Of a stretch of DNA of 64,000 bases, positions 47,633 through 59,420 are shown piece by piece. The notes beneath the pieces were generated by a model. It was not told the DNA's origin. It saw nothing but the letters and a program-made list of their open reading frames with translations, and ran no database searches. The DNA lies in assembly GCA_022393335.1 (NCBI GenBank), contig JAJEKB010001478.1, positions 386,259-450,258 of the forward strand, written 5' to 3'. How positions within the stretch are numbered: the first letter of the stretch is position 1; each line of letters begins with the position of its first letter. The DNA comes from Macrotrachela quadricornifera. Taxonomy: Eukaryota > Rotifera > Eurotatoria > Philodinida > Philodinidae. The translations under genes were made by a program, and so were the position numbers.

Positions 47633-48071
47633 ATGTCTCAACAAGGAGCTGCTCTACAAAATTATAATAATGAATTAGTTAAATGTTAGTAGTTTTTCAA
47701 TGAATTAATTTTATTTTGATATGTTTTTTTATTTTAAAGGTATAGAAGATTTATGTACAAAACGTGATGAATTACAACGACAAATATTAATTGAAGAAGA
47801 AGATAAACATAAACTTGAAAATGAAATTCGTTTAGCAAGTGAAAAATTAGCTAAAATAAATGAAAATTTAGCAAAAAAGATTACAGCAAGAACAGAATTT
47901 GATCGAACAATAAGTGAAACAGAAGCAGCATACATGAAAATTCTTGAAAGCTCACAAACATTACTTAATGTAAAAATTATATTTGTTCTAATTTAAATTT
48001 AATTATTTTGTTTTTTTTATAAGGTACTTAAACGAGAATCACATTCACTTCGCACTAAAGTTGATGATTAA
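47633..48071 (+). CDS. SSNA1: SSNA1 (NA14/DIP13) basal-body coiled-coil protein
   Basis: Three exons (47633-47684, 47740-47969, 48024-48071) join to 109 residues. The start [20 protein letters not shown] and the stretches [19 protein letters not shown] and [20 protein letters not shown] are nearly the human sequence. The protein is one long parallel coiled coil that self-assembles into fibrils, binds and remodels microtubules, and sits at centrioles and basal bodies. The short C-terminal tail (about 10 residues shorter than human) is divergent, as in other animals. The gene ends about 100 bp from the convergent lipocalin gene. Confidence 0.95.
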
Positions 48072-48171
48072 ATATCTAAACAAAAAAAGAATAGAATAAT
48101 AATTTTGTACTTATCTGTTATTCAATTTGTATGCAAGTTAATATAAATTTCTTTCTTTTTTTCTTTTGACT

Positions 48172-48846
48172 TCATATGTATAGTAATGATAAAAATATAA
48201 GAAGAATTAAATTAATAATTTGAATATTTGATGATGATGATGAATAACATGAGTCATCATCATGTGGTGTTATTTCAAGTTCAGTTAAATTAACACATAA
48301 TGTATTTTCAATATATTGATCAAGTTCATTTGTATAATTAGATGATAATGATGCAGTTCGACTAAATACCCATAAAATAGGTTGTTCACATGGATTTGTA
48401 AGTATATAATTGTTTGTCATACAACCATAGATTAATGCATAATGTTCATAATCAGTTTTTAAAATATAATAAGGCCAATTAATTAATTCTGTTGAACTAA
48501 TATTTTGTTTTTCAAGAATCATTTTTGCACTATTATTTGCAATAATTGACCAAGGACCAAAAGAAAAACATGATTTATCATGTAATAATTGTGCTTTACC
48601 TGGTACGACAAGTTTTTGTGATGATGAATTATCCATTTGAAATAATTGATAATAATTACCCCAAATATCCGATTCATTATGTACTACACCTGGTAACCAT
48701 TGTATTTCATACCAAACACCAAGAAATTTATTTAAATTAAAATCTGATTGAACATTTAAACTTTCAAAAGAAGGTTTTATACAATTTAATATAGCAAAAG
48801 TTTTATTAAATAATATAATATAACCAATATATAGAAACCACTTCAT
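48172..48846 (-). CDS. Lipocalin, apolipoprotein D/Lazarillo-like, probably GPI-anchored
   Basis: Intronless, 224 residues. Residues 1-18 are a signal peptide. The lipocalin signature is clear: FLGVWYEIQW (Gly43, Trp45), TDYEHYALIYGC (131-142) as the second conserved region, and WVFSRTASL (159-167) with the third-region Arg163. Cys22, 93, 142, 153, 184 and 200 could supply the usual disulphides. Several N-x-S/T sites suggest glycosylation. The C-terminus is a Ser-rich stretch (202-206) followed by a hydrophobic tail to the end, as expected of a GPI-attachment signal and as in insect Lazarillo. Such proteins carry small hydrophobic ligands at the cell surface. The ligand cannot be predicted. 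Lack of introns, unlike its neighbours, hints at retroposition or simplification. Confidence 0.88.
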   Translation of the reverse strand: MKWFLYIGYIILFNKTFAILNCIKPSFESLNVQSDFNLNKFLGVWYEIQWLPGVVHNESDIWGNYYQLFQMDNSSSQKLVVPGKAQLLHDKSCFSFGPWSIIANNSAKMILEKQNISSTELINWPYYILKTDYEHYALIYGCMTNNYILTNPCEQPILWVFSRTASLSSNYTNELDQYIENTLCVNLTELEITPHDDDSCYSSSSSNIQIINLILLIFLSLLYI

Positions 48847-49629
48847 TCAAGTTCGTTTTTTTTTGCTTATCTGAGTGAAAAATAAAAACAAGAGTCAAAA
48901 TATGTTTTTTTTCATTAATGCAACAAAAAATATGACATTTATTTGCATTACCATGAAAATTTCTTATTTTTTTCTTTCTTTTTATGATACGTAACATCTA
49001 TATATTGAGTCAATCTAACTTTTTTAACACACCGTGAAGCGTGCCATTTATGCAACCATATTTAAATTTATAACATTTTTTTTTTGCTTTTTCAAACATA
49101 AAAATGAAAATACAAAGATCAAATGGATATTATCCTTTTTTTACCAAATTTTCATTTTGATATATTTAAAATAATCAAAATCAAACATTAGCTGCCATTT
49201 GTCAAGTAATTTCATACATAATAACTAATATATAACCGTAAATATCAAAAATTTCACGCAAAAAAATGTTTTTATTATTTGTATAGCATCATTAGTGTAT
49301 TGGTTGTTTATTTGAATATTTACTGTGCCTTCAAGTGTTCACATATTTCTTAAAATCTTTCAATCGACTTATATTCAATTTTTTAATTTCAAAATCTCTA
49401 ATATCATTTGATTAATGCATTTAAGCAATTTTTTTTTCATTTAAAAAAAGAAATTAACTACAACGGATTATTAAAAAGAGAGAAAAAAAAAACTACACGC
49501 ATATGAATTATACTGCTATTAGAAGAGAAAGACAATATGTACGAGATTGCGAAAAAAACGCATTATATGATGCATACGCACACACAAAATTAACATTTAT
49601 ACAAAGATGAATTATAAGCAATGAAAGTA
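48847..49629. other. Intergenic, no gene recognised
   Basis: AT-rich region between the lipocalin start and the 3' end of the CDR2-like gene. It presumably holds the lipocalin promoter. No motif is strong enough to name. Confidence 0.45.
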
Positions 49630-50903
49630 TTATGTATTAATATTATTATGATTAACATTTAATTTTAATTTTTCATAAACACGAGCAAATAAATCTTTAT
49701 AATTTGTTCGTTGATAAGATGATTTAATTTGTTTTTTATTTTCTAATAAAACTTCATCATATAATGATAGATCATATTCTGGTGTAGAATAAATATTTAA
49801 TAAAATAGATTGTTTTTTAATATGATTATTATTTGAATATTTTTCAATTAATTTTCGATAATGATTTAATTCATTTTGTAAAGAATCATTATCATCACGA
49901 TGTTGTCGTTCAAGTTGTGTTATACGATTTATTAAAAAATTTTTATCTTGTTCAGATCGATGAAGTTGTTCATTTAATGTTGAACATTCAGTTTTTAATG
50001 AATTTATACGTGATTTAAGTTCACTAAGATGTGTTTTATAAATGGATGTAGATGATAGATCAAATAAATTTGAAGATATAGGAGAATTAAATGATAATGG
50101 AGAATTTGTTATTGATTTTAAACTAAAAGAATTTGAACGTTGTCGTTTAGTTGATATTGGTGTTGAAAATATTGATGTTTGATAAGATGAATTTAGTTTT
50201 TTTGGAGTAAAATATGATGAAATTTGTTTAGCTCGAAATGTTTCATATTTATGTTCCATATCATGACATTGTTTACGTGTTTTTTCACATAGTTCAAGTA
50301 AGCTAATAAATAAATATATTTAGATTTATCTGTTTGTTTTTTTTTTGAAGAAATATTTTTACTCTTTAATATATTGTCGATTTTTATCATTTTCACGACG
50401 TTGTAATAGAAGTTCTTGTTCAAGATCAATATTAGTTGCATCTAACATTTCTGTTTGTTTACATTTAGCATTTAATTGTTCTCGAGTTGAAAGAAATTTT
50501 GTATGTAATAACTAAAATTCATATGAATTTATTTATTTATTTTAGTTTTTCTTCATCTTACTTGCATATCATAATGTTTATCATCAATTTGTTTTTGTAA
50601 AACATTAATATAGTTTTGTAATTCCTGATTACGTTCAAGTAAACATCGACCAAGTTCAGCAGCTAATCGTAGATCTATTAAAATATAATAGAATATTTAA
50701 ACAAAAAAAAGTTAATATAAAAAAAAAAAACCTTTTTCATAATCATTAGAATTTGATGATGTGATTGAAGATGAAGAAAGAAGAGTGTTAGTAAGATCAA
50801 TTTCTGCACCATCCATTATTGATAAAAGCATTATAGACGCTTGAACATGTTGATTGACCTGAAATAAGTAATGTTTTGGTGATAATGGCATTGATGGAGC
50901 CAT
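49630..50903 (-). CDS. CDR2/CDR2L-like coiled-coil protein, with an apparent 1-base frameshift
   Basis: Four exons on the minus strand: 50903-50732, 50674-50562, 50511-50363, and 50301-49630. Exons 1-3 are in phase. Residues 58-73 (DLRLAAELGRCLLERN) are the AAxxG CC1-box-type helix shared by CDR2, CDR2L and BICD-family dynein adaptors, which contacts dynein light intermediate chain in studied members. Extended coiled coil follows. The C-terminal YKDLFARVYEKLK resembles the conserved end of CDR2. The fourth exon needs one extra base. The A-run encoding ELCEKTRKQC is five long (T-run at 50280-50284 on the plus strand) where six would keep frame. Without it, translation stops at about 50193 after about 180 residues. 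All else about the frame is intact, so this may be an assembly error in a homopolymer. Alternatively it is a recent pseudogene or polymorphism. Confidence 0.72.
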
Positions 50904-53900
50904 GTTTATTCAAATTGTTCAATGAATTCAATTGTTCATGTTTCGAAGAAAGAGAAGAAAAAAAAGAAAACAGTTCATTCTCTTCCTCTCTTCCTCTCTT
51001 TCTCTATTCGAAATGATTGGAGGTGGACACTAATTAGAACAATGACCATCGAGACATGCCCCGAAAGAGAAGGAGGGTAAAAGTATTTTTTTTTTTTTTT
51101 GAACAAACAATTATATCGGTTTTATTCGTTTTCTTACCTGATCTTATGTGTATAGAACTATAGTAGGTACAATGTGATGCACTTTGGTTTACAATGTCTA
51201 TGAAGCGTATAGGCAAATATGTACACGATTTATTTCTCTATCTTTCTCTCTACTATTTAACTTTATACAAAAAAAAGTTTGCTTATATATAGATAGATAT
51301 ATGTATATGTATCAATATAACATAATAACAAAGAAAATTATTGGTAGTAAGAGCGACGATACGGATAAATGGTAAATGTATTTTTATCGTTGTCACTGCC
51401 GTCTTTTATTATATATAAACACTACAGAAAAAAAAGGAGAAGGAAGAAACATGGAAGATAGGCTAAACAACTTCTATCTATACTGTCGTTTACTTAAAGA
51501 TTATATAGATCTAACAGGCATACGTATAAACAGCTGCATATGTCTATGTAAGGTGAATCGAAAAGGTGTATATATATATTCAAACATAATGTTTCATATA
51601 GACGATCGAACAATATCATCTTATTTTCTCTCTCGATTTTTTTTTACATAATAACTTTTATAATGATTACTACGGCTGCTTCTTACTGACATACTCTACT
51701 CAGTATGTGTATTACTTCGAATTACAACATCATAATCAGTTAGCCTTGAACAATTGTATGTGATAAGACGAAGTTATATTTGTTTTTATTGTGCGTCATC
51801 GTTTTTTCTTCTTCTTCCCTTATACATATGAAACATTGATGAATTAACTGACACTGCTTTTTCATGAAGTATATACATCATATTCGTAGAATATTATTGA
51901 TACTTTTCTTACTGTTGATTTTTCATTTTGTTTCATATGCTGTTATTAGCTATTGCAATCAAATAGAAATATAACCTTGACATAGTCAAGGAAAAAAAGA
52001 AGACAGCATACATCTTGTTGATAAAAATCAAATACTTCAATCAAATAACTAAATTAATAATATCAGATATGTATTTTAAATAAATATCTGATTTTTCTAG
52101 AGAAAATATAAGTGAGAAATGCATATGGTCTTACTCTGTTATATTGATGAATATGTATAATAAGATATCGAAGTTTATAAAAATGTTAGTTAGCATGCAT
52201 GATCTTGTAGTAACAAAAAAAGTTACTTATTATTATCATTAGTATAATATTCAAATAAATGTCGTATATTTTTACATATTTATATATATTTCTATACAGA
52301 ATAAAAGAACAAATATCTATTGTTGTAATAAAAGGATGAGAGATGAATATTAATTTGGATTACATCAAACGACTATTCGCTCCAACAAATTTCACAATAT
52401 ATAATAAAGAACACTAAACTATGAAATATAAAACTCCAAATTTGATAAATATAACTGGAATATATACGATCAAAAGCCGGTCTAGATGATGATTCAACTT
52501 TCTTTTGATTAGTTTTCGAATATTTGGTCAAATTAAACTATACATTATGATCGCAGTCGATTATTTTGCATATAGAACATCATAATATAAAATATTTAGT
52601 CATATGTAGAGCGAAAAATTCTCTACTAAAATTTATTGTATCATTATATACTCCCATTATGTACATATAATCTCATTTACTATCAGATATTGAGAATGTA
52701 ATTGGTTAATTGAACTGAATATTTTTTCAGTGAATGGATTTGATATGGAAAGAAACAAGTGTTTATATTATCATGTTAGTGATCTACTTAGAGATATTCT
52801 TGAATTAATTTACCTCATATTGCTATTTGAAGCCCATCATCGCATCTTAATACAGCATTTTTGCAAACTTTGGGTTTAATCTTCTCTTGAACATCGTTAT
52901 CAATATCAATTGATTATTTATCGATTATAATGCTTATATATATACTAATTTGAATATAATATGTACACAATAATATTGTATTTACTATGAATAGAAAAAC
53001 TATCCTTTGGGTTTTACAAGTGATAGAAAGTTATTTAAGAAGAGTCAACTAAAGAGAGAGTTTCTAACAAAGGTGCACGTCGTTTGTTTATTCCTTTCGA
53101 AATATCAATCAATATTGACCATATTGGAACGCGTGTTACCTCATGGGATATTAGTGTTAGTTAGTATTCCAGTTAGTTCTGATGAGGCTCATGACACTGG
53201 AGGCTAGATGCATATATTTAATTAGTTACCAAGAAAAAAAAATGAATCCCAGGCATGTTCAGTTGTAAGTACTCTTCTGAACGAAATTTTTTATTTATTT
53301 TCATTGAATGTTGAAGAGTATTGTTACGCACTCTATCAATATTCATTGCTATTACTGACAAATTTTGAGCTATCGCTCAAATTTCGTAATTAATAATAAT
53401 AACAATAGACTATTTTTCTATTGAACATACGATTAAAAATAACAATGAAATAAATTTATTTCTTTTTGTATGATTAATATTCTATAAATAGAGGCACCAT
53501 TTTTTTTTAAATAAACATTTTTCCTTCTGTGAGGTTTTGCATGATGACGGAAAGTATATGAAATGCTCGATTATTTTTTTCCTCTTAACTTTGTTGGCAG
53601 CGCGCAAAATAAAGAATCCTTACTAGACACATTAGATGCCTTGGAGGAAAATTTTGTTCTTTTTTTTTTTTGTTCCGTTCTGTTCCTTCTTCTACTCTTT
53701 CCCTCACTTTCATGCTGACATTGTCATCAAATCTACATACGCACTAGAGATGAGGAGAAGAAAAAATAGTTCTAGAATGCAAATGGAAGTTCTAAGGGAT
53801 GTAAGACTAAAAATATAGATACAAGTTTTTCGAAGTATAGAAACACAATTTTTTTTTTCTATAATTTTTCGTTTCGATAAAAAAGAAAACGATAGTTTAC

Positions 53901-54146
53901 GCGGAAAAGAATAAAAATGTTTTCATAGTGAGGGGGCGTACAATCCTCTGCACCTCTTCAATCCTACATCTTTGATATACACACACACACACACACACAC
54001 ATACGTCAAAGAGAAAATAGAGACGAGAATAAAGAAAAAGAAAGAGAAAAATTAGTCAGCATTGTCGTCAGTACATTATTTAAAATAACTGTCGTTTTTT
54101 TTTCTTCTAATATCAATACATTTTAATATAAAACATATCTGTATAG
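50904..54146. other. 3.2 kb gene-free divergent intergenic region
   Basis: The longest empty interval of the gene-dense half lies between divergent CDR2-like and annexin genes. It holds a pyrimidine tract near 50,950-51,010, a T15 run near 51,085, a small perfect hairpin AAATTTTGAGC-TATC-GCTCAAATTT at about 53361-53385, and an AC dinucleotide run at 53981-54003. No exon with family similarity was found. It could contain 5' non-coding exons or distal regulatory sequence. Confidence 0.5.
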
Positions 54147-56247
54147 ATGAGTGGCTATCCTCCGTATGGAAATCCAGGTGGTGGTTATCCCCCACAATAT
54201 GGTGGAGGTAATAGTGGTTATCCGAATTATCCACAAGGTGGCGGTTTTCAACCTCCACCACCAATGACTTCCTACAATGATAATCAATCCTGTGCATCTC
54301 TTTATGGTTCAGCAGGACCTTATGATTCATATGGTGGTAATCAGATGCCAAATATGTCATATGGTATGGGTGCTAACAATAATTTTGGACCACCACCACC
54401 ACCACAACCAGCACCGTTTGGCGGACAAATGCAGCAACCGATGTATAACCAACCTCCACAACAATTTGGAGGTAGAAAATTAAAAAAAAAAATTTAAATT
54501 GATAAGTTATATTTTATTATAGGATATGGAAATCCACAACAACAACAACCTTATCCTCAACAACCCTATCCACAACAACCTCCTCCTCCTGTATCTGGTG
54601 GAATGTATCCAAATATGCAAGGACCACCAAACTATGGTGTAAATAATGATTTATCTTTTTATTTTTTCAATTCTTTTAATATTACTTTGTAATTTTATAG
54701 GGTGGGATGCCACCACCTAATTCATTTCAACAGCAAGGATTTTATCCACAAGACCAACAATCAATTTTACTTGCTAGTTTAGAACAACATCAAGGAACAG
54801 TTTTTCCAGCACCAACTTTCAATGCCGAAGCTGATTGTCAAGCTCTTAGTCAAGCAATGAGAGGAGCAGGTAAATCGCCACGTTCTTATGTTAAAATAAT
54901 GACTTTCTTTTTGTTTTTTAAAGGTACAAATGAACGTGCACTCATTGACATTGCTACCAATCGATCGAATGCTCAACGTCAACAAATAAAACATCAATAT
55001 AAAACAATGTTTGGTCATGTATGTATATTGATATATTCAATCAAAACAAAGGATTAAAATTTTTTTTTATGTCAATTTAGGATTTAATCAAACAAATAGG
55101 AGGTGAATTAAGTGGTCATTTTAAAGAAACTGTTAATGCTTTATTTGATGCTCCTGCAAATTATGAAGCATGGTCATTACATGAAGCTTTAAGTGTTAGA
55201 ATTTAATTTATATAAATAATTAAATATTTAACAACTAATTTTATTTTTTTTATTTTTCTAGTCAGGAAAAGAAGGAACTTTACGAGAAATTTTACTTACA
55301 AGAACTAATTCTGAAATACGTGCTATTGCTTTTGCATATAAACAAAGTAAAAATATTGATAATTATTTATAAATCAATACTTATTTTAAATTTAATAGTG
55401 TACAATAAAGATCTTGAACATGATATTGACCATCGTTTAATGGGAAAAGATTTTAAACGTATATTAATTTCTGCTGCACAAGTAAATGATTTTTTTATCT
55501 TATAATTTATTGAATTGATTTATTGGTTATTTAAGGCTAATCGTGAAGAATTAAATCCTCAACAAATTCAACAAGCTCGTCAAATGGGTATTGAAAGTGT
55601 GATTGATCGGTAAAGAAAAAAATTTTCTTTTTTTATGAAACTTAAAAATTTTCCTTTTTTTTTTGTATATCTTTAGTAATCGTGCTCGTCAAGATGCAGA
55701 TGATTTATATAAAGCAGGTGCTGGTAAATTGGGTACAGATGAACGAACATTTAATGCAATATTTACTCGACGTAGTTATTATCAACTTCGTGCAACTTTT
55801 GAAGAATACCAAAGAGTAAATTATTTGATATAATAAAAAAAAAAATAACTTTTTTATTTTTGTTTAGAAATATCGAAAAGATATTGATCATGTAATACGA
55901 TCAGAATTTTCTGGCGATGCAAAAGATGCTTATCTTGTATTAATTACATGTATACGTGATCGACCAACATTTTTTGCTGAACGTTTACATAAAGCAATTA
56001 GTGGTTTAGGTACAAGAGATTCAACACTTATTCGTATTATTGTTTCACGTTCAGAAGTAAATTATAAATAAACGAAAAAAAAAAACAATTATAATTAAAA
56101 ATTTATTTTTTCTTTTTTATTTATTAGATTGATCTTCAACAAATTAAACAAAGATATCAACAAATTTATAATCGTCCATTAGCTCATGATGTTGGCGGTG
56201 ATACATCTGGAGATTATAAACGAGTACTTTTATCAATTATTAAATGA
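54147..56247 (+). CDS. Annexin with long Pro/Gly/Tyr/Gln-rich N-terminus (annexin A7/A11 type)
   Basis: Eleven exons: 54147-54471, 54523-54638, 54701-54869, 54924-55018, 55081-55194, 55262-55346, 55399-55481, 55536-55609, 55677-55815, 55868-56056, 56128-56247. They join to 502 residues. Residues 1 to about 180 are low complexity, starting MSGYPPYGNPGGG, with repeated YPQQP, like the phase-separating tails of annexins A7 and A11. Four annexin repeats follow. Repeat 1 has the calcium loop MRGAGT (200-205), repeat 3 GAGKLGTDE (368-376) and repeat 4 ISGLGT (444-449). Repeat 2 (LSSGKEGTLREIL) lacks the GxGT loop and is probably calcium-silent. Role: calcium-dependent binding to acidic membranes, by analogy in membrane trafficking or granule tethering. 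Introns are 51-71 bp. Confidence 0.93.
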
Positions 56248-56619
56248 ATATTTATAATGAATAAAATTGAACTTTATTTTATTTTTTTTTGAAATGATTT
56301 ATTCGCGATATATTTGAATAAATAATTTATAAGCTATTTAATGAAATTGTAATACTATAACTGAATTATTCAAAAATTGAATTGAGACAAAAACTGTGAG
56401 AAAAGCCTTTTCAAAATCATTAAATTATCAGTAGACGAACATTCAGGCTTGTGCTCATTTTTAGTAACCAGAACTTGACTTTTTCTAAGAAATACCATTT
56501 TTGAAATACTTTCTATGCATGAGACTTAATATGTATGAATTATTATTAAATAGATAAAATTTCACTATTATTTAATAAAATTTTGTTATATTATATTTAT
56601 TTAATTTTGATATATTATT
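56248..56619. other. Intergenic, annexin terminator and pitchfork-like promoter
   Basis: 372 bp of AT-rich DNA. An AATAAA-like sequence occurs shortly after the annexin stop (about 56260-56270 and 56319). No further feature is seen. Confidence 0.4.
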
Positions 56620-58065
56620 ATGGATGTTATTCTTTATACCGACATCTATAATTATGCTGATAATTGCTGTCAAGGTAACAACTTTCAGTTTTTTATTTTT
56701 CCTTTTTGATAAAAAAAAGGACATTAAATAATATCTCATATTTCATTGATTATTAGAACGATAATGTTATTTGGTAAGAATTTTCTTTTTTGATTATGAT
56801 TTTTTACTTTCTATTGCTAATTTCTGATTTATTCTTTGCATGATTTGCTTTTGCTTGCTATTTTTATTTTTTACTCAGGTGAAGAATCTCTTCCATCGAA
56901 TGTTGCTTTTGGCACAACATTTCTCAATCGTCCTACATTTCCTACTGATATAGCACATGATTGCTTTGGAAATAGTCAAACGCCATTACGTGGCGTACCA
57001 AATCTGTAAATTTTGTTTTTGATCTTATTTTGTTTTATTCTGCTACCTACTTTATTACTTGCTTTTGTTATGCTCTTCTTTTGCTTTCTCATATATGTAG
57101 TGGACCATGTTCATATAATAATGATGAAAAGACATCATTTCGATATGTTCTTGATCATCAACCGATGAGTCGTCGTGGTTATACTTTCAATGCACGTACA
57201 GGAAAACGAGAAGTTTTTGTACCTAAGGTGATTTCGATAAGTGATTTAATTTATATTTTATTAAAAATTTTTTTTTATACTTTAAATATAGTTGAGATTT
57301 TCTTGTATTTAATTTAAATAGACTGACGTACCAAGTCCAGAAACGTATCAAATGGATTTAAATGTAATACCAAAAGCAAAAAGAGCATTTAAACCATTTA
57401 ATGCTGCTAGTGAACGATTTTCAACAGTTGCCAATAGTGCTGATGTTCCGGGGTATTTTATATAATCAATATTTTTTTTCTGGAATATTTCTTATTATTT
57501 TTCTTTTTTCTTTTTTATAATTAAGACCTGGTAGTTATGAATGTGATGTTAAACAGAATCGTCAAGTACATATGCTTCATAGTTTTGGTGGTCGTACTAA
57601 ATTAATACCAGCTATTAAAACAAAATGTATGCCATTAAATAATGATAAGGTTAAAAGTTAATTTTTTTTTTAAATATATGAATTTAAAATATTTTAGTGT
57701 ATAATTTGTCTTAAACAACCTGTTGGAGATTATTATCAATATCGAGATGAAATACTTTGTGCTAGTTGTTTTGATTTTAATTGGCAATGGCAAGAAAAAT
57801 TTAAAAGAACGTAAGTAAATTTGAATACCTTTTAGAATGTATATGCTATATCTCAACAATATTCTATTGTGTATAGATATCTTCAAGCTTTTCAAAAAGT
57901 TCGTGATTGTTCACATATACATGAACATTCTGGTACTTCTGCTCGAATTCAGGTATAAAATATTTCTTTTTTTTTTATTCTATGATCAATTTTTAGTTAG
58001 TTGATGATCGACAGATGAAAAAGCTTCAACGTAAAGAAGCTTATCTAAGCCTTTATTGGCCGTGA
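56620..58065 (+). CDS. Pitchfork (PIFO/CIMAP3)-like ciliary protein with a CxxC zinc-ribbon-like insert
   Basis: Eight exons: 56620-56674, 56879-57005, 57101-57227, 57322-57452, 57526-57649, 57698-57810, 57877-57952, 57997-58065. They give 273 residues. The order of short motifs follows vertebrate pitchfork: VAFGTTFLNRPTFP, TPLRGVPNLGPCSY, SRRGYTFNARTGKR, PSPETYQ, AFKPFNAASERF, DVPGPGSYE (a SHIPPO-type turn) and the C-terminal RKEAYLSLYWP. Pitchfork-like proteins associate with ciliary microtubules and basal bodies. The first exon encodes only 18 residues before a 204-bp intron, so the true start could be Met further in or upstream. Residues 189-212 (Cys189, 192, 209, 212; spacing 2-16-2) are absent from the vertebrate proteins as I know them. 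It is convergent with HSBP1, 170 bp away. Confidence 0.75.
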
Positions 58066-58235
58066 ATAATATTTTCATTTCGGTTTTTTTTAATTTTTAT
58101 TTTCTAATACAAAATAAACTTTCGTCTTTCTTTCTTTTCATAAAATTTTTTTTTTATATCTTATTTGAAATAATTTTGTCAAAGAAAATGAATAAACTAA
58201 ATATAAAACAATAGCTCTTATTAATAAAAAAAAAT

Positions 58236-58569
58236 TTATGGTAATTCAGCATTTGCTTGTGAAATCATATCTGCGATATTACGTTCAAGTTCATCAATTC
58301 GTTTGCCCATATCATCAACTAAGAAGAAAAAACAAATAATCAATATAAAATTTATGATAGAAATTTTATTCTATACTTCTTGTCATAATTAAATCACTCA
58401 TTTGTCCGAATTTTTCTTGAATTTGAGTCATAGTATTTTGAACCTATAATATTAATAAAAAATAATATTAAATGATAATAAAAGTTAAATATATTACTAA
58501 ATCAGCAAGTTCTTGTGAATTTCGAGGTTCATGTAAAGGTATATCAATATTTATTGTTGAATTCGTCAT
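58236..58569 (-). CDS. HSBP1: HSBP1, heat shock factor binding protein 1
   Basis: Three exons on the minus strand (58569-58498, 58443-58377, 58318-58236) join to 73 residues, close to the human 76. The core QELADLVQNTMTQIQEKFGQ, then MSDLIMTRIDDMGKRIDELE, then RNIADMISQA is highly conserved coiled-coil heptad sequence. HSBP1 forms trimeric or hexameric coiled coils, binds the trimerisation domain of HSF1 to dampen the heat-shock response, and also supports WASH-complex assembly. There are no oddities. The N-terminal leader of about 17 residues differs from human, as is usual. Confidence 0.95.
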
Positions 58570-59420
58570 GAATCAAATTGCAGCAAAAAAAAAAAAGAAA
58601 AATTTGATGCTTTTATGTTTCTTCTATTCAATTGATGATGGAAGTGAATGAAAAAAAAAAGTATGTTTGGAATCTTTTTTTTTGTAACGATACAAATCGA
58701 TCAAAACTATTGCTATTAGACTTTGTGGTTTGTTTAATAGAAACGACAAGGAATGAGAAGAATGGAAGATTTTTTTTTTCATTTTCATTTTCTTTTTTTT
58801 TTTCATTCTCTATTATTTATAAGGGTAAAACCTCGAAATAAATATCAAACATTGGTAAAAAGTAGTTGGATATTATTTCTTAAGTATTAAATAAAGACAA
58901 ATAAAATTTATGTTCAAGGATAAAACAACAAACATACTAATGAACAGTAGTGTTACATATCCGGCATGACCGATTTTTATATGATACTTATGATATAATT
59001 TTGTTTTTTTTTCTTAATAGATTCACCATGAAAAACTGTAGAAATAAAGTGTAAGCACAAATCTATTTTGACTTATTCTGATGATGCCTTCCATATTTAA
59101 AATTAAAAAATCATATGACGGTGCTATGCTCCGTACCTTTTGACAGTGCATCTTTTAAGAAAAAAATCAAAATTATATCATGTATCTATGATGAGGTATT
59201 TGCGAAATATTGAATGTTGCAATCCTTATATGCCCCACCCGTTAATTATATTGTTTAATTCTGATGAAATACAAATAAATAAATTTCATCATATTAAAGC
59301 AAGTTTAGCTAACCAGTTTTTTTCTTCTTCTTGTTATTGTGTCATAATGATGTAATAACCATGTGGTTGACATCAAAATAAAATACATTTCATTTTTCTT
59401 TTCTATTATAATAAAATAAC
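58570..59420. other. Divergent intergenic region, no gene recognised
   Basis: Separates HSBP1 (minus) from the 2H gene (plus). It has poly-T/poly-A runs near 58,760-58,805 and open frames without motifs. It presumably carries both promoters. Confidence 0.45.

Noticed and set aside
54076..54483. His/Tyr-rich frames over the annexin first exon
   Set aside because: They are alternate-frame shadows of the low-complexity annexin tail.
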